A stretch of DNA of 64,000 nt from Sorghum bicolor (Eukaryota > Streptophyta > Magnoliopsida > Poales > Poaceae), in assembly GCF_000003195.3 (NCBI RefSeq), contig NC_012870.2:25040501-25104500 (forward strand), given 5' to 3'. This document shows positions 45,201-54,276 of this stretch, in pieces. The notes below the pieces were generated by a model that saw only the letters and a program-made list of their open reading frames with translations, was not told the origin of the DNA and made no database searches. The position numbers were made by a program, and so were the translations under genes. Every line of letters begins with the position of its first letter. The first letter of the stretch is position 1.

Positions 45201-47206
45201 TCTGAAAATCGTGGAAGAAAGCATGCAGAGTTACTGAAGACCAGTAGTCAAGGAGGTGAAGGAATTGGAGAAGGTAATAATTAATCCCAAAACTGTTCTG
45301 TCTTCACATATAATTATAAGACAATATCTAATCTTCCTTATTTACCATGCAGCCCAACAGGGTCATTTAGAAACAAAGAATTTGGACACAGGAAGGAAGA
45401 TAAGTCCTTTTTATCTTTTCTATATGTCATCAGCCATGCTGTTAATTGCAATGAATATTAAATAGTTTGCAAATAAAAAAAAATTGTAGCCTTGATTTAT
45501 AAAAGGTTTAAAACACTTTTACAAGTTACATTTCTTCTCTTAAAACCAATTGAGGTAGAGGGTAGTATCTTAGACTCATAGGTATCTTGCAATTTAGACA
45601 AACAAACCATGGAACTCAATGTACTCCATAAGGGGAAGTGGTGCAGGCCAAACGACTCTGTTACTTTGGTTTTTTTGTTTCATTCTAGTTCAATTTCTTG
45701 TCAGTCATGATCATCCAGTTGGAATATTTAACAAATTTATAATATTAGGCCTTCTTAAATTTTTGGAACCAGCTGGAAATAGGTAAAGTAGGTAGACATA
45801 GGACAGTCCGGTAGGACCCACTTTATTCTTGAAGATGGAAGAGCTCATTTGTTGTAATGAATAATAGAGAAGGAAGGCAATTGATCCCCATTCCGTTCAC
45901 ATTTGTGATGCTAGTCTATCTGATTTTGCCAGCTTTTTCATTGAAACGATGGCAGCGCTGTGAATAATGTGTGCTTCAATCTTGTCTAATTCATACTAAC
46001 AATACTTGCCTCCACCAACCACCTCACCTTTTGAGTTGCTTATCAAGGCAGTTGCCGGCCATACGGGTTATTCACTTGTATGACTGAGCGCTCCAGATGA
46101 CATTTACTCTTAGTTAGAGTGGCAGCTTGCACTTGTTTCTTAGTGTTGCATACAGATGACATGACAAGGGAATTCTGGACTAGTTTTTATATGCACTAGG
46201 TTGTTCCTCATTGCATTTCTTGAATGTCTCAAAGTCCAACCATTCTGTCCTTATTGAAATGAACCCCCAACCCCCAACATGACAAGGGAATTCTGGACTA
46301 GTTTTTATATGCAGTAGGTTGTTCCTCACTGCATTTCTTGAATGTCTCAAAAGTCCAACCATTCTGTCCTTATTGAAATGAACCCCCAAAAATGTATCGT
46401 TCTTTGTAGTCTAATATCCTTTTTTTTCCTTCTTGAGTAGCCTGCATTCAGGCCCTCCATGATTGCTGTAGGGCTAAATGCGATGTTACCTTTCTGCACA
46501 GTAAATATTACACACCAGGTATCCAAGTGACAAAACCAACAACAGGCATTGAAAAAGGTGTGCTTACCACGAAGGTAATAAACCCAACGCTGAAGTCTGC
46601 TGTTCCCAAGGATGACTTAATTGCAGAAGCGAAGAGAAAGGGCAAGCGAGATCTTGACAAGAATGTGATGACTGCTGCAACTAAACATAAAACAATGCCA
46701 GAAGTTGTCAAAACTGAGTTTGCTATAAAGGTAACTAATCAAAATTCCAGTTCTCAACGATAGTTTTCTGTAACTATATATAATTATATATCTTGTGAGT
46801 TGATCAATTAACAAAAAAAAAATGGATTAAATTCCTTCAGGTGAGAGATGATCAGAATGATGAGCCTAACAAAAAGGTAACAAAGATTAAAGCAAAGGCA
46901 GTTGACAAGGATATCTTGAATTCAACAACGAGGACAAAAACAAAGCCAGATGTTGCCAGTGACGAGTTGATAGCAAAGGTAACAGCCATTTCATGTTTTT
47001 CCTCATACATACCTCAAGATAGATCATCTGCTGCTTGTAGTTAATAGCTTGATTTTGGATACATTCAGGTGATCGATCATCATAGCAGAGGTCAGCTGCG
47101 TTTACTGACAGTGAATGATCTGAAGTGCTTCCTCGGTGCAAAGAAAGCAAAAGTTGGAGGAACGAAGGAAGTGCTAATACAAAGAGTGACTGAGCTCCTT
47201 GCTTGA
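34665..47206 (+). CDS. 18-exon gene, 694-residue protein of unknown function with C-terminal SAP motif
   Basis: Exons by splice sites: 34665-34877, 34988-35053, 35183-35362, 36160-36234, 36317-36443, 36510-36574, 36717-36805, 36916-37028, 37193-37230, 37723-37873, 37966-38136, 41684-41755, 41903-42012, 45198-45273, 45353-45403, 46519-46730, 46841-46978 and 47069-47206. They total 2,085 bases and stay in phase, strong support for a working gene. The N-terminal 300 residues form a folded region (MLDHGWRCLGENIYVD, WLLPPYRWPSSLVLQGPG) that faintly recalls the C18orf63/DUF4708 family; this is a weak guess. A Ser/Lys-rich linker follows. The end (RLLTVNDLKCFLGAKKAKVG, then KEVLIQRVTELLA) is a SAP-type motif, which in other proteins binds DNA or RNA. 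The donor at 45403 (AA-GTCC) is weak. Introns 9, 11 and 13 hold mobile elements. Confidence 0.85.
37336..37568 (-). mobile_element. Short non-autonomous Helitron, copy B (intron 9)
   Basis: On the minus strand it starts TCTTACTCTTATAAAGC and ends with a perfect GC hairpin (CCCGCGGCAACGCGCGGG), then AATCCTCCTAT. It is flanked by A and T. The terminal CTAG is mutated to CTAT. It is the sister of copy A at 29374-29637. Confidence 0.8.
38325..38547 (-). repeat. 3' LTR of the small LTR element
   Basis: The first 150 bases match the other LTR closely (GTGGGTACACAGTATGGTACT). The inner 60 bases diverge, so the inner limit is approximate. Confidence 0.7.
39849..39862 (-). other. Primer-binding site (tRNA-Met type)
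   Basis: The minus strand reads TGGTATCATTCGCC directly after the LTR. The first eight bases match the usual plant TGGTATCA site. Confidence 0.75.
39863..40056 (-). repeat. 5' LTR of the small LTR element
   Basis: 194 bases, TG...CA on either strand, ending GATAAGTAACA beside the ACTAG duplication. Confidence 0.75.
40302..41340. mobile_element. Harbinger-type non-autonomous TIR element in intron 11
   Basis: The left end is GAACATTTCCACTAGTTCCCCAATAT. The right end is the complement of GAGCATCTCCAGTAGTCTCCCAATAT. TTA flanks both sides (40299-40301 and 41341-41343), the PIF/Harbinger duplication. There is no transposase motif; the interior is C-rich then G-rich with only low-value open frames. 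Confidence 0.75.
42208..42247. repeat. (TA)n microsatellite
   Basis: About 20 TA units directly precede the TIR element. A shorter TA run follows that element near 44830-44880. Confidence 0.9.
42356..43625. repeat. Five diverged internal repeat units of about 130 bases
   Basis: Units begin near 42356, 42718, 43016, 43182 and 43498. Each has GATTGGATGC(A/G)TA(A/G)AATCAA, then AAAAGTTTTT, then GTAGAAATTAGTGGTTGGATGAATAAAAATTAATTT-like segments with many substitutions. Confidence 0.7.
44505..44650 (-). pseudogene. Captured fragment of a RUP/EFO-type WD40 gene
   Basis: On the minus strand one frame reads CEWEFRLAATV, then SDAIGSVDFDP and RLLATGG. This layout (acidic lead, CEW-(E/D)-F/L, SDAIG, EFDPT, LLATGGI) matches the start of plant RUP/EFO WD40 proteins, which in Arabidopsis repress UV-B signalling and early flowering. 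After LATGG the similarity stops, at what would be the KIR-Y motif. The WD repeats are absent, so this is a fragment carried by the TIR element and not a working gene. The assignment comes from memory of the family pattern. Confidence 0.5.
45404..46518. other. Intron 15 of the SAP-motif gene, with a tandem duplication
   Basis: A 119-base segment starting CATGACAAGGGAATTCTGG at 46160 is repeated at 46279 to about 46397 with only a few differences. Nothing else is supported. Confidence 0.75.
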
Positions 47207-48039
47207 CAAATGCATTGCTATCAAGAACAAGTTTCGACCTAACATGCATGTGAAGCTGTGCAAAGTACTCTTTTTCCCCCTTAATTGTTGCAATTTCGGG
47301 GCAGAGCCACAACCACTTCCTGAAACACTAATGCTAGAACAAAATAACAACTGGAACTTTTTTTAGGGAACACAACTAGAATCGTTAGTGTATTTTGATA
47401 CGTCAATAGTTCAATACCACTGTACCAGAAAGGCCTAAAGCCTGGCTGAAGGTAGTCATAAAAAAGGTCATTTCATATATTGATACCTAAGATTTTAGGT
47501 AATGTGGATGATGAGTGAAGGGAGATAGAAAGAGGTTGTTGCCTCACAAGTCTGTGTGTGAAGACTAGTCCTCCATTATTATGTTTGTCTCTGCCATACA
47601 ATTCACAACATTTGTTATGGATCTTACATCTTAGCAGGTGTTAAGCAGCTAGTGGTTCTTCTTGGAATGTCTTGAGCGCGACCTTTGTTTTTTGAGTTCT
47701 TTGGTCTCGGCTCGCTCCTTTCTATACGTTTTTTTTGTTGTATAGAAGGCCTTGTATAGATCTTTTTAATACAACTCCTATTGTGTTCATTTCAAAAAAG
47801 AAAAAACACAAAGGAATAAAAAAAAGAAGGTAATCGAGCCGTAAATTAGCTCCTGCCACTAGTGTTTCTATCAAGAAACTAATTGTGCCAAGACATGTAG
47901 TGCACCAAGGGAACTAACTATCAGCTGCCACACGCAACTGGCAGCTCCCTCTTCCCCAAAGCTTCAGCCGCCACGAAATCGAAACCCCAGCCAATCAGTA
48001 TACTTCCGACTTGGAGCAAATTAATAGCCACATTTTCTT
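47207..48039. other. Intergenic DNA between the SAP-motif and thaumatin-like genes
   Basis: No gene is seen. The right end must hold the promoter of the thaumatin-like gene. TATATATATATG at about 48040-48051 is its probable TATA box, 46 bases before the start codon. Confidence 0.55.
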
Positions 48040-48096
48040 ATATATATATGCTCACTTCTGCTGCTTTATTGATCGGCGCTTGCATTTCCAGCAGCA

Positions 48097-48750
48097 ATGG
48101 CCACGTCGATCAAGTCGCTGGAAGCTCTGGCCTTGATGGCGCTCGCCGTGTTCGCCAAGGCCGCCGTCGCTGCAGGCGATGCGTCGTCGTCCTGCCCCAA
48201 GCTCACCCTCCACAACCTCTGTCCATACCCGGTCTGGCCGCTCGTCACCGCCAACGCTGGGTACCCCTCCGTCACCGGCACCGACGCCCGCCTCGACGGG
48301 AACGGCGAGGGCCTGGTGACCATGGCGCTGCCGCAAGGCGTGTGGTCGGGCCGCGTGGTGGCGCGCACGGGGTGCGCTGACGACGACTGCTCTCCGAAGT
48401 GCGAGACCGGCGACGCGCCGCCGGCGACGGTGGCGCAGGTGAGCGTGGGTGGGTACGGCGGGCTGGCGGCGTACAGCGTGAGCCTGGTGGACGGGTTCAA
48501 CGTGCCCATGGTGGTGACGCCGCACAACTTCGCGGCGGGGGCGCAGTGCCCGACGCTGGGGTGCGCCGTGGACCTCACCCAGGACCAGGAGTGCTGCCCC
48601 GGCACGCAAGCGGCGCTGTTCAAGGCCAAGTGTCCCGACACGAGGACAACCTCCACGGACGTCGAGGCAACGCCGCAGGACTGCATCGCGCCCGGTGAGC
48701 TCAAGGTCGTCTTCTGCCCGGCACAGGACTGCACGGCCAGTTGTAACTAG
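48097..48750 (+). CDS. Thaumatin-like protein (PR-5 family), secreted
   Basis: A single-exon frame of 217 residues. Residues 1-26 form a signal peptide (hydrophobic ALALMALAVFAKAAVAA), so the mature protein should be apoplastic. The body follows the thaumatin fold pattern: LTLHNLCPYPVWP at the start, GEGLVTMALPQGVWSGRVVARTGC, then CETGD, AAYSVSLVDGFNVPM (family form Y-x-S-L-V-D-G-[FY]-N-[LV]-P), LGCAVDL and a final VVFCP. Fourteen cysteines are present; classic large members have sixteen. Members often act in defence or stress, some with glucan binding; the role here is inferred. The C-terminal part lacks a vacuolar extension. The start at 48097 has ATGG context and a TATA run upstream. No lesion is seen. 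Confidence 0.88.
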   Translation: MATSIKSLEALALMALAVFAKAAVAAGDASSSCPKLTLHNLCPYPVWPLVTANAGYPSVTGTDARLDGNGEGLVTMALPQGVWSGRVVARTGCADDDCSPKCETGDAPPATVAQVSVGGYGGLAAYSVSLVDGFNVPMVVTPHNFAAGAQCPTLGCAVDLTQDQECCPGTQAALFKAKCPDTRTTSTDVEATPQDCIAPGELKVVFCPAQDCTASCN

Positions 48751-49259
48751 CTAGGCGTGTACGCCCTGGTCGCTCGTTCACTTGGCGCATGTACGTGTTT
48801 TGCATATGGATCAGACGTGTTCACATCGTCCTGCACTGCTCCATGTATGTGTAGTTGTGTACCAATTGTGTGAAGGAGCTAATAATAAGGAGCGCTTTGT
48901 ATACCGGCCTGTCTCAGAAAGTGGATGGCATGTTGTCATCAGCAGGTAGATAGAAGAAATACAGATTTAAGCTGTTTGCATTGTTGTCTTTTTTGCACCA
49001 GTGGCTCAGCGAGAGGGAGCATCTGGCATCAAACAATTGGCGGGGCGGGGTGTTTGTTGTACTGGGCCGATGCTACTGCGTGGGCTGTTTCTGCTTTTGG
49101 GCCCCGGTGCACAAAATATGGCTTAAATAAAATTATCTGGGTTCCCCAAACCATTAGAGAGAAATAAAAGGACTCCTTGATCGTCAAATCAAAAACCTAG
49201 TAGTAGGCTAGAGATAGTACACGTGAAAAGCCTCTCTCGTTACGCCGCCAGGGACGTTC
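48751..49259. other. Intergenic DNA, with possible native promoter of the right MATH-BTB gene
   Basis: The first 150 bases look like the 3' untranslated region of the thaumatin-like gene. GAGAAATAAAAGGAC at about 49158-49172 is TATA-like and may be the original promoter of the MATH-BTB gene now separated by the Gypsy insertion at 49265. Confidence 0.4.
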
Positions 49260-49264
49260 GTTTT
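49260..49264. repeat. Target-site duplication GTTTT (left)
   Basis: GTTTT precedes the LTR start TGTCAGC and is repeated at 54236-54240 after the right LTR end TAACA. Confidence 0.9.
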
Positions 49265-49608
49265 TGTCAGCACCGTACCACAAGCCGAGTACAACGATGA
49301 GACACCAGACACGTCGAAACCCAAGAAAGGGGACCGAGCCAGGCGCCCGAACGTCCTCATCAGCGGACCCGAGTGGGCTTGAGTCACGCCCGAACGCAGC
49401 TGCGACTGCGGGCTCAAGCCAGGGCGATGCCCATGTATAAAACTGGAGGGTAATCTGAGGGGAGAGAACAAGAATGATGAAAACTCTGAACAGATATTAA
49501 GATTCCTCCTCCCTACTTGCGTGTTCTGCTTCCCTTCCCTTTTCCCTTCCGAACTACTTTTCCCCTGCATCTCCTATGATTTCCTACTGCCAAACTCTGT
49601 TGCTAACA
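49265..49608 (+). repeat. 5' LTR of the second Gypsy element
   Basis: 344 bases, TGTCAGCACC...GCTAACA. It contains TATA sequence CATGTATAAAACTGG near 49431-49445. Confidence 0.88.
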
Positions 49609-49610
49609 AT

Positions 49611-49623
49611 TGGTACTCAGAGC
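49611..49623 (+). other. Primer-binding site (tRNA-Met type, with one extra base)
   Basis: TGGTACTCAGAGC lies two bases after the LTR. The usual plant site is TGGTATCAGAGC, so one C is inserted. Confidence 0.7.
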
Positions 49624-49868
49624 CTACCCATCTAGATCGCAAATTTTTCTTTCGATTCACAAACGACCGGGGTCCGATTCCTCTCGCGACGAACAGCGCT
49701 TGCTGGGCGACGCTGGGAGCCCGTAATTCCTCGGTCCCGTGAGCGATTGAGAAGTTCAGCGATCTGGATCCACCGCCATCCCCACCACCACCACCACTTC
49801 CACCCAAGCCTCCGGTTCGCCACCACTATACTAGGCGCATCAAGCAGAACACCGCCGCCTCCGAAGCC

Positions 49869-52800
49869 ATGAATCCCGACACCAAGTTGCTGCTCGAGGA
49901 ACTCCAAAAGCTCTCCCTCGAGCAATCTGGTATTCGGCAGCAGTTGACTGAGCAGAAGGACTTCCTCGAGCGACGCTTCACCGAGGTCGATGACAATCTT
50001 GAGAAGCGTCTCCTGGATGCCGAAGCGGTGGTGGAGCAGCGGATCATCGACTCCGAGCTCCGTCAGGACGTTCGACTCCAGGCAATCGAGAAGACGGCTG
50101 CCGATCTGAGCGATTGGCGGCGGGAGCAGGACGCCTCCGTCGACGACATTCGCCTACGCCTCGGCAAGCTGGACAAGTTTTGGGCCCGCTCGGTGCTCGA
50201 GACGACTTCGCCCTTCACCGATCCGGGCGTTTTCCCAGAACCCCAGGTTTCCTCGGAGCAGCACGCCGCACCAACCTCTGCGCGCTATCAGGCTGCTCGG
50301 CCAATCGGGCACCGCGTCGACCTTCATCACCGGGAGGGTGGGTATGGGGTGGTCACCACTCATGCTCATCCCCCGGTCACGGATATGGACGATTTCCCTG
50401 AAACTCCTCCTAGAGTTTACGGTACAGCACGGGATTTATACCTTTCACGCAATCGCCCACCCGAACACCACTATAATCCTACAGGCAAACTGCCAAAATT
50501 ATCCTTCCCCACTTTTGATGGCACTGATCTTAAGCTGTGGATTACTTGCGCTGAAGATTATTTTTCCATGTATTCGGTCGATCCTTCTGTCTGGATACAG
50601 TGCGCCCGTATGCAATTCCTTGGTCCAGCCAAGCGTTGGGTCCAATCTGTTACTGATGAGCTCAAATCCTGGACATGGCCTGAGTTCTGTCAAGCCCTGC
50701 ATTCTCGCTTTGACCGTGATCAGCATACTTTCCTTCTTCGCCAAATGAACCGCATACGCCAGCTAACATCTGTCCAGGATTATATTGATCGCTTCGCTGA
50801 GCTTGTTGACCAGCTCAGAGCCTATGAGTCTCCACCCAGTGCCTTACCCTATGTCACAAGATTTATTGATGGCCTAAAACCTGAAATCCGTGCTGTACTT
50901 CTTGTTCACCGTCCTGCTGCTTTGGATACTGCGTATACTTTGGCATTCTTGCAGGAAGAAGCTGGGGACTCCGCACGCCGACATGATTCCAGGACTTGGA
51001 ATCCGAAGGGCGGTTATCAGCGTGGCGACCGCCACAATGCGGCTGACGTTGACAAGCCGACGATCCCTTCGAAGCCCCTTGACAAGCGATTGGCTGATCT
51101 TAAGGAATATCGTCGCGCCCAAGGACTCTGCGATCATTGTGGTGACAAGTGGAGCAGAGATCATAAGTGCGCTGCCAAGGTTGGTCTTCATGTATTGGAT
51201 GAGCTTTATGCCTTGTTCTCTGCTGATTGTACTGTCGAAGATCCAGCTACTGACGATGGGGAGAACTGTGAGACTGCAGAACATTGCTATTGTCTGTCGG
51301 CTAGTGTTACTTCTACTATAGTGCGAACTTTGCAGTTTCGGGGATCCATGTGCCATCAGTCTGTGTTGATATTGCTCGATTCAGGCAGTTCATCTTCTTT
51401 CATCAGCACGCATTTGGTGTCTCAGCTATGCTTGTCCACAAGTCAGAGTACTGAAGTTTCCATCAGAATTGCGGATGGTCATGTCATGCGTTGTTCTACC
51501 GTTGTACCAGGGGCCATATGGACCATTCACCAGTTTCAGTTTCAGCATGATTTGAAGGTCCTGCCCATTCCTCAGTATGACATTATTTTGGGTATGGACT
51601 GGTTGCAGTTGTTCAGTCCCATGAAGGTTGATTGGAATGCTCACTGGCTCACAATTCCTTACAAAGGACACTCAGTTACCCTTCAGGGAGTGTCTGATGC
51701 ATTTACGGAGGACCCTTCCCAATTAATGGTGCAGGTTTTCAGTCTGGATTCTACAGTTCCAGCACAGTCTCCTGACATTCATCCAGCTATCAGTGCACTT
51801 CTTGCTGAATTTCCCACTATCACTACTCCACCTGAGACATTGCCGCCCAAGCGCGCTTGTGACCATGAGATTCCTTTGGTGGAAGGAGCACGTCCTGTCA
51901 ATATTAGGCCCTACCGTTACCCCCCTGCACTTAAGGATGAGATTGAAGCCCAGGTTGAGACCATGCTCAAACAGGGCCTTATTCAGCACAGTACATCACC
52001 TTTCAACTCGCCAGTGCTGCTGGTGCGCAAGAAGGACAGTTCCTGGCGTTTCTGTGTGGACTACAGATACTTGAACAACCTAACGGTCAAGACTGCTTTT
52101 CCCATTCCTGTGTTTGAGCAGCTGATGGACGAGTTGGCGGATGCTCGTTATTTCTCCACATTGGATCTGTTATCAGGATACCATCAGATTCGTTTACGGG
52201 AAGGTGAAGAGTTCAAAACCGCCTTCTCCACTCATGTGGGTCACTATGAGTTTCGGGTGGTTGCTTTTGGCCTTACTGGCGCGCCAGGTACCTTCCAGGG
52301 AGCTATGAACACCACGTTGCATCCCCTCCTACGCCGCTGTGTCATTGTATTTTTTGATGATATCCTGGTGTACAGTAGAACAATGGAGGAACACATGGAT
52401 CGTCTTCGTCAGGTTTTCCAGTTGCTGGCCCGCGATCATTGGCACATCAAGCTGTCTAAGTGCAAGTTTGGTCAAACTACCATCTCCTATTTGGGTCATG
52501 TGATTAGTCAGCAGGGCGTTGCGACCGATCCCACTAAAATTGAAGCCGTAGCGACTTGGCCCACGCCCACTACTGTTAAGGCATTGCGCAGTTTCTTGGG
52601 GTTCACTGGTTTCTACCGGCGTTTTGTCAAGAACTATGCCATCATAGCAAAACCACTGACTAACTTGTTGAAGAAGCATTCCATATTTCACTGGACTTCC
52701 GATCATGATACCGCATTCCATGCCCTGAAGCACAGCTTGTGCTCAGCTCCCATCCTTAAGTTGCCTGACTTTACCAAGCAATTTTGTATTGAGACGGATG

Positions 52801-54068
52801 CTTCCCATTTTGGGGTTGGGGCTGTGCTTCTCCAGGACGGGCACCCCCTGGCGTTTCTCAGTCATGCTCTTGGGCCCAAGAATCAAGGACTATCCGCTTA
52901 TGAGAAGGAATACATGGCAATTCTCATTGCAGTGGAGCAGTGGCGATCTTATCTTCAGTTGGGGGAGTTTCTTATTTTCACGGATCAGCGGAGTCTCGTT
53001 CACCTGTCAGATCAACGGTTGAATACTGCATGGCAATAGAAAGTGTTCACCAAACTGTTGGGACTTCAGTACCGAATAGTGTATAAGCCTGGCACTGACA
53101 ATCGTGTTGCTGATGCCCTGTCCCGCAGAGGACACGAAGCTCAACTGAATGCCATATCTGCTCCTGTGCCCCTATGGCTCGAAGACATCAAGGCTAGTTA
53201 TGCTTCTGACAGCAAATGTCAAGCTCTGCTCACCAAGTTAGCTGTATCCAATGACGCCGACCCAAAGTTCAAGCTGCATCAGGGGTTGTTACGCTACAAA
53301 GGGCGCATTTGGGTTGGCAGTGATCCCATCCTGCAGCAGAAACTTATTGAGGCGTTCCATGCTTCACCTCTCGGGGGACATTCAGGAGTTCCGGTTTCCT
53401 ACCAGCGCCTCAAACGGTTGTTTGCTTGGACTGGCCTCAAGACTGCTGTGTTTCAGTTTGTGAACACGTGTCCTACTTGTCAGCAAGCAAAACCGGACCG
53501 ATCCAGGTACCCCGGCCTTCTCCAGCCCTTACCAGTACCTACTATGGCTTGGCAGAGTATATCAATGGATTTTGTGGAGGGTCTGCCGTCCTCGGGAGGC
53601 AAGAATTGCATTTTGGTTGTTGTGGATCGGTTCTCCAAGTACAGCCATTTCATTCCACTAACCCATCCTTTTACTGCTTTGACTGTGGCCAAGGCCTTCT
53701 TAGCTGGAGTATATCGTTTGCATGGTCTTCCAACTTCCATCGTGTCCGACCGAGACCGTATTTTCACTAGCCAGTTTTGGCAAGAACTTTTTCGGCTCAC
53801 TGGAGTTACCTTGAAGATGTCCTCGGCCTATCATCCCCAAACGGACGGCCAGACGGAACGTGTCAACCAGTGTTTGGAAACATTTCTAAGATGCTTTGTC
53901 AGTGCTACTCCGACTAAGGAAACGATGCGACACCAGACACGTCGAAACCCAGGAAAGGGGACCGAGCCAGGCGCCCGAACGTCCTCATCAGCGGACCCGA
54001 GTGGGCTTGAGTCACGCCCGAACGCAGCTGCGACTGCGGGCTCAAGCCAGGGCGATGTCCATGTATAA
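49869..54068 (+). pseudogene. gag-pol of the second Gypsy element, one stop and 3' truncation
   Basis: Met 49869 opens a single gag-pol frame with a coiled-coil N-terminus. It has a gag core near residues 215-310 (LWITCAEDYF, FLRQMNRIRQL), a zinc knuckle (CDHCGDKWSRDHKC) and protease (LLDSGSSSSFIS). Reverse transcriptase has STLDLLSGYHQIRL and FFDDILVYS, and RNase H has TDASHFGVGAV. TAG at 53037-53039 replaces a Gln codon, and the frame goes on in phase. The integrase has a zinc-binding H-H-C-C region (GGHSG to CPTCQQ) and D, D, E in SMDFVEGL, VSDRDRIF and GQTERVN. It then stops making sense at about 53918, where it runs into the LTR. The missing part would include the chromodomain expected for this lineage. 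Lineage call is tentative. Confidence 0.88.
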
Positions 54069-54235
54069 AACTGGAGGGTAATCTGAGGGAAGAGAACAAG
54101 AATGATAAAAACTCTGAACAGATATTAAGATTCCTCCTCCCTACTTGCGTGTTCCGCTTCCCTTCCCTTTTCCCTTCCGAACTACTTTCCCCTGCATCTC
54201 CTATGATTTCCTACTGCCAAACTCTGTTGCTAACA
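53921..54235 (+). repeat. 3' LTR of the second Gypsy element, 5' end missing
   Basis: It matches the left LTR from position 29 onward. Its TATA sequence, TGTATAAAACTGG near 54061-54073, lies about 210 bases before the start codon of the next gene. Confidence 0.88.
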
Positions 54236-54276
54236 GTTTTCTCTCCCATAAAACCAGCAAAAACCCGGCCGCCGCC

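Larger units (their letters stand above)
49265..54235 (+). mobile_element. Ty3/Gypsy LTR retrotransposon (chromovirus-like), internally deleted
   Basis: The left LTR (49265-49608) is complete. The right LTR lacks about its first 28 bases and is fused to the integrase gene near 53920. The duplication GTTTT is intact on both sides. The end of pol and the polypurine tract are missing. By eye the shared LTR part differs at about six substitutions in 315 bases, suggesting roughly 0.7 million years at 1.3e-8 per site per year. The element lies in the leader of the MATH-BTB gene. Confidence 0.9.

Noticed and set aside
52060..53060. Possible host aspartic protease or polymerase gene
   Set aside because: Domain order gag-protease-RT-RNase H-integrase between LTRs identifies it as a retrotransposon.
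54145..54276. Longer N-terminus of the second MATH-BTB protein starting at 54145
   Set aside because: The extra 44 codons are mostly retrotransposon LTR; the Met at 54277 has a good context and matches family length.
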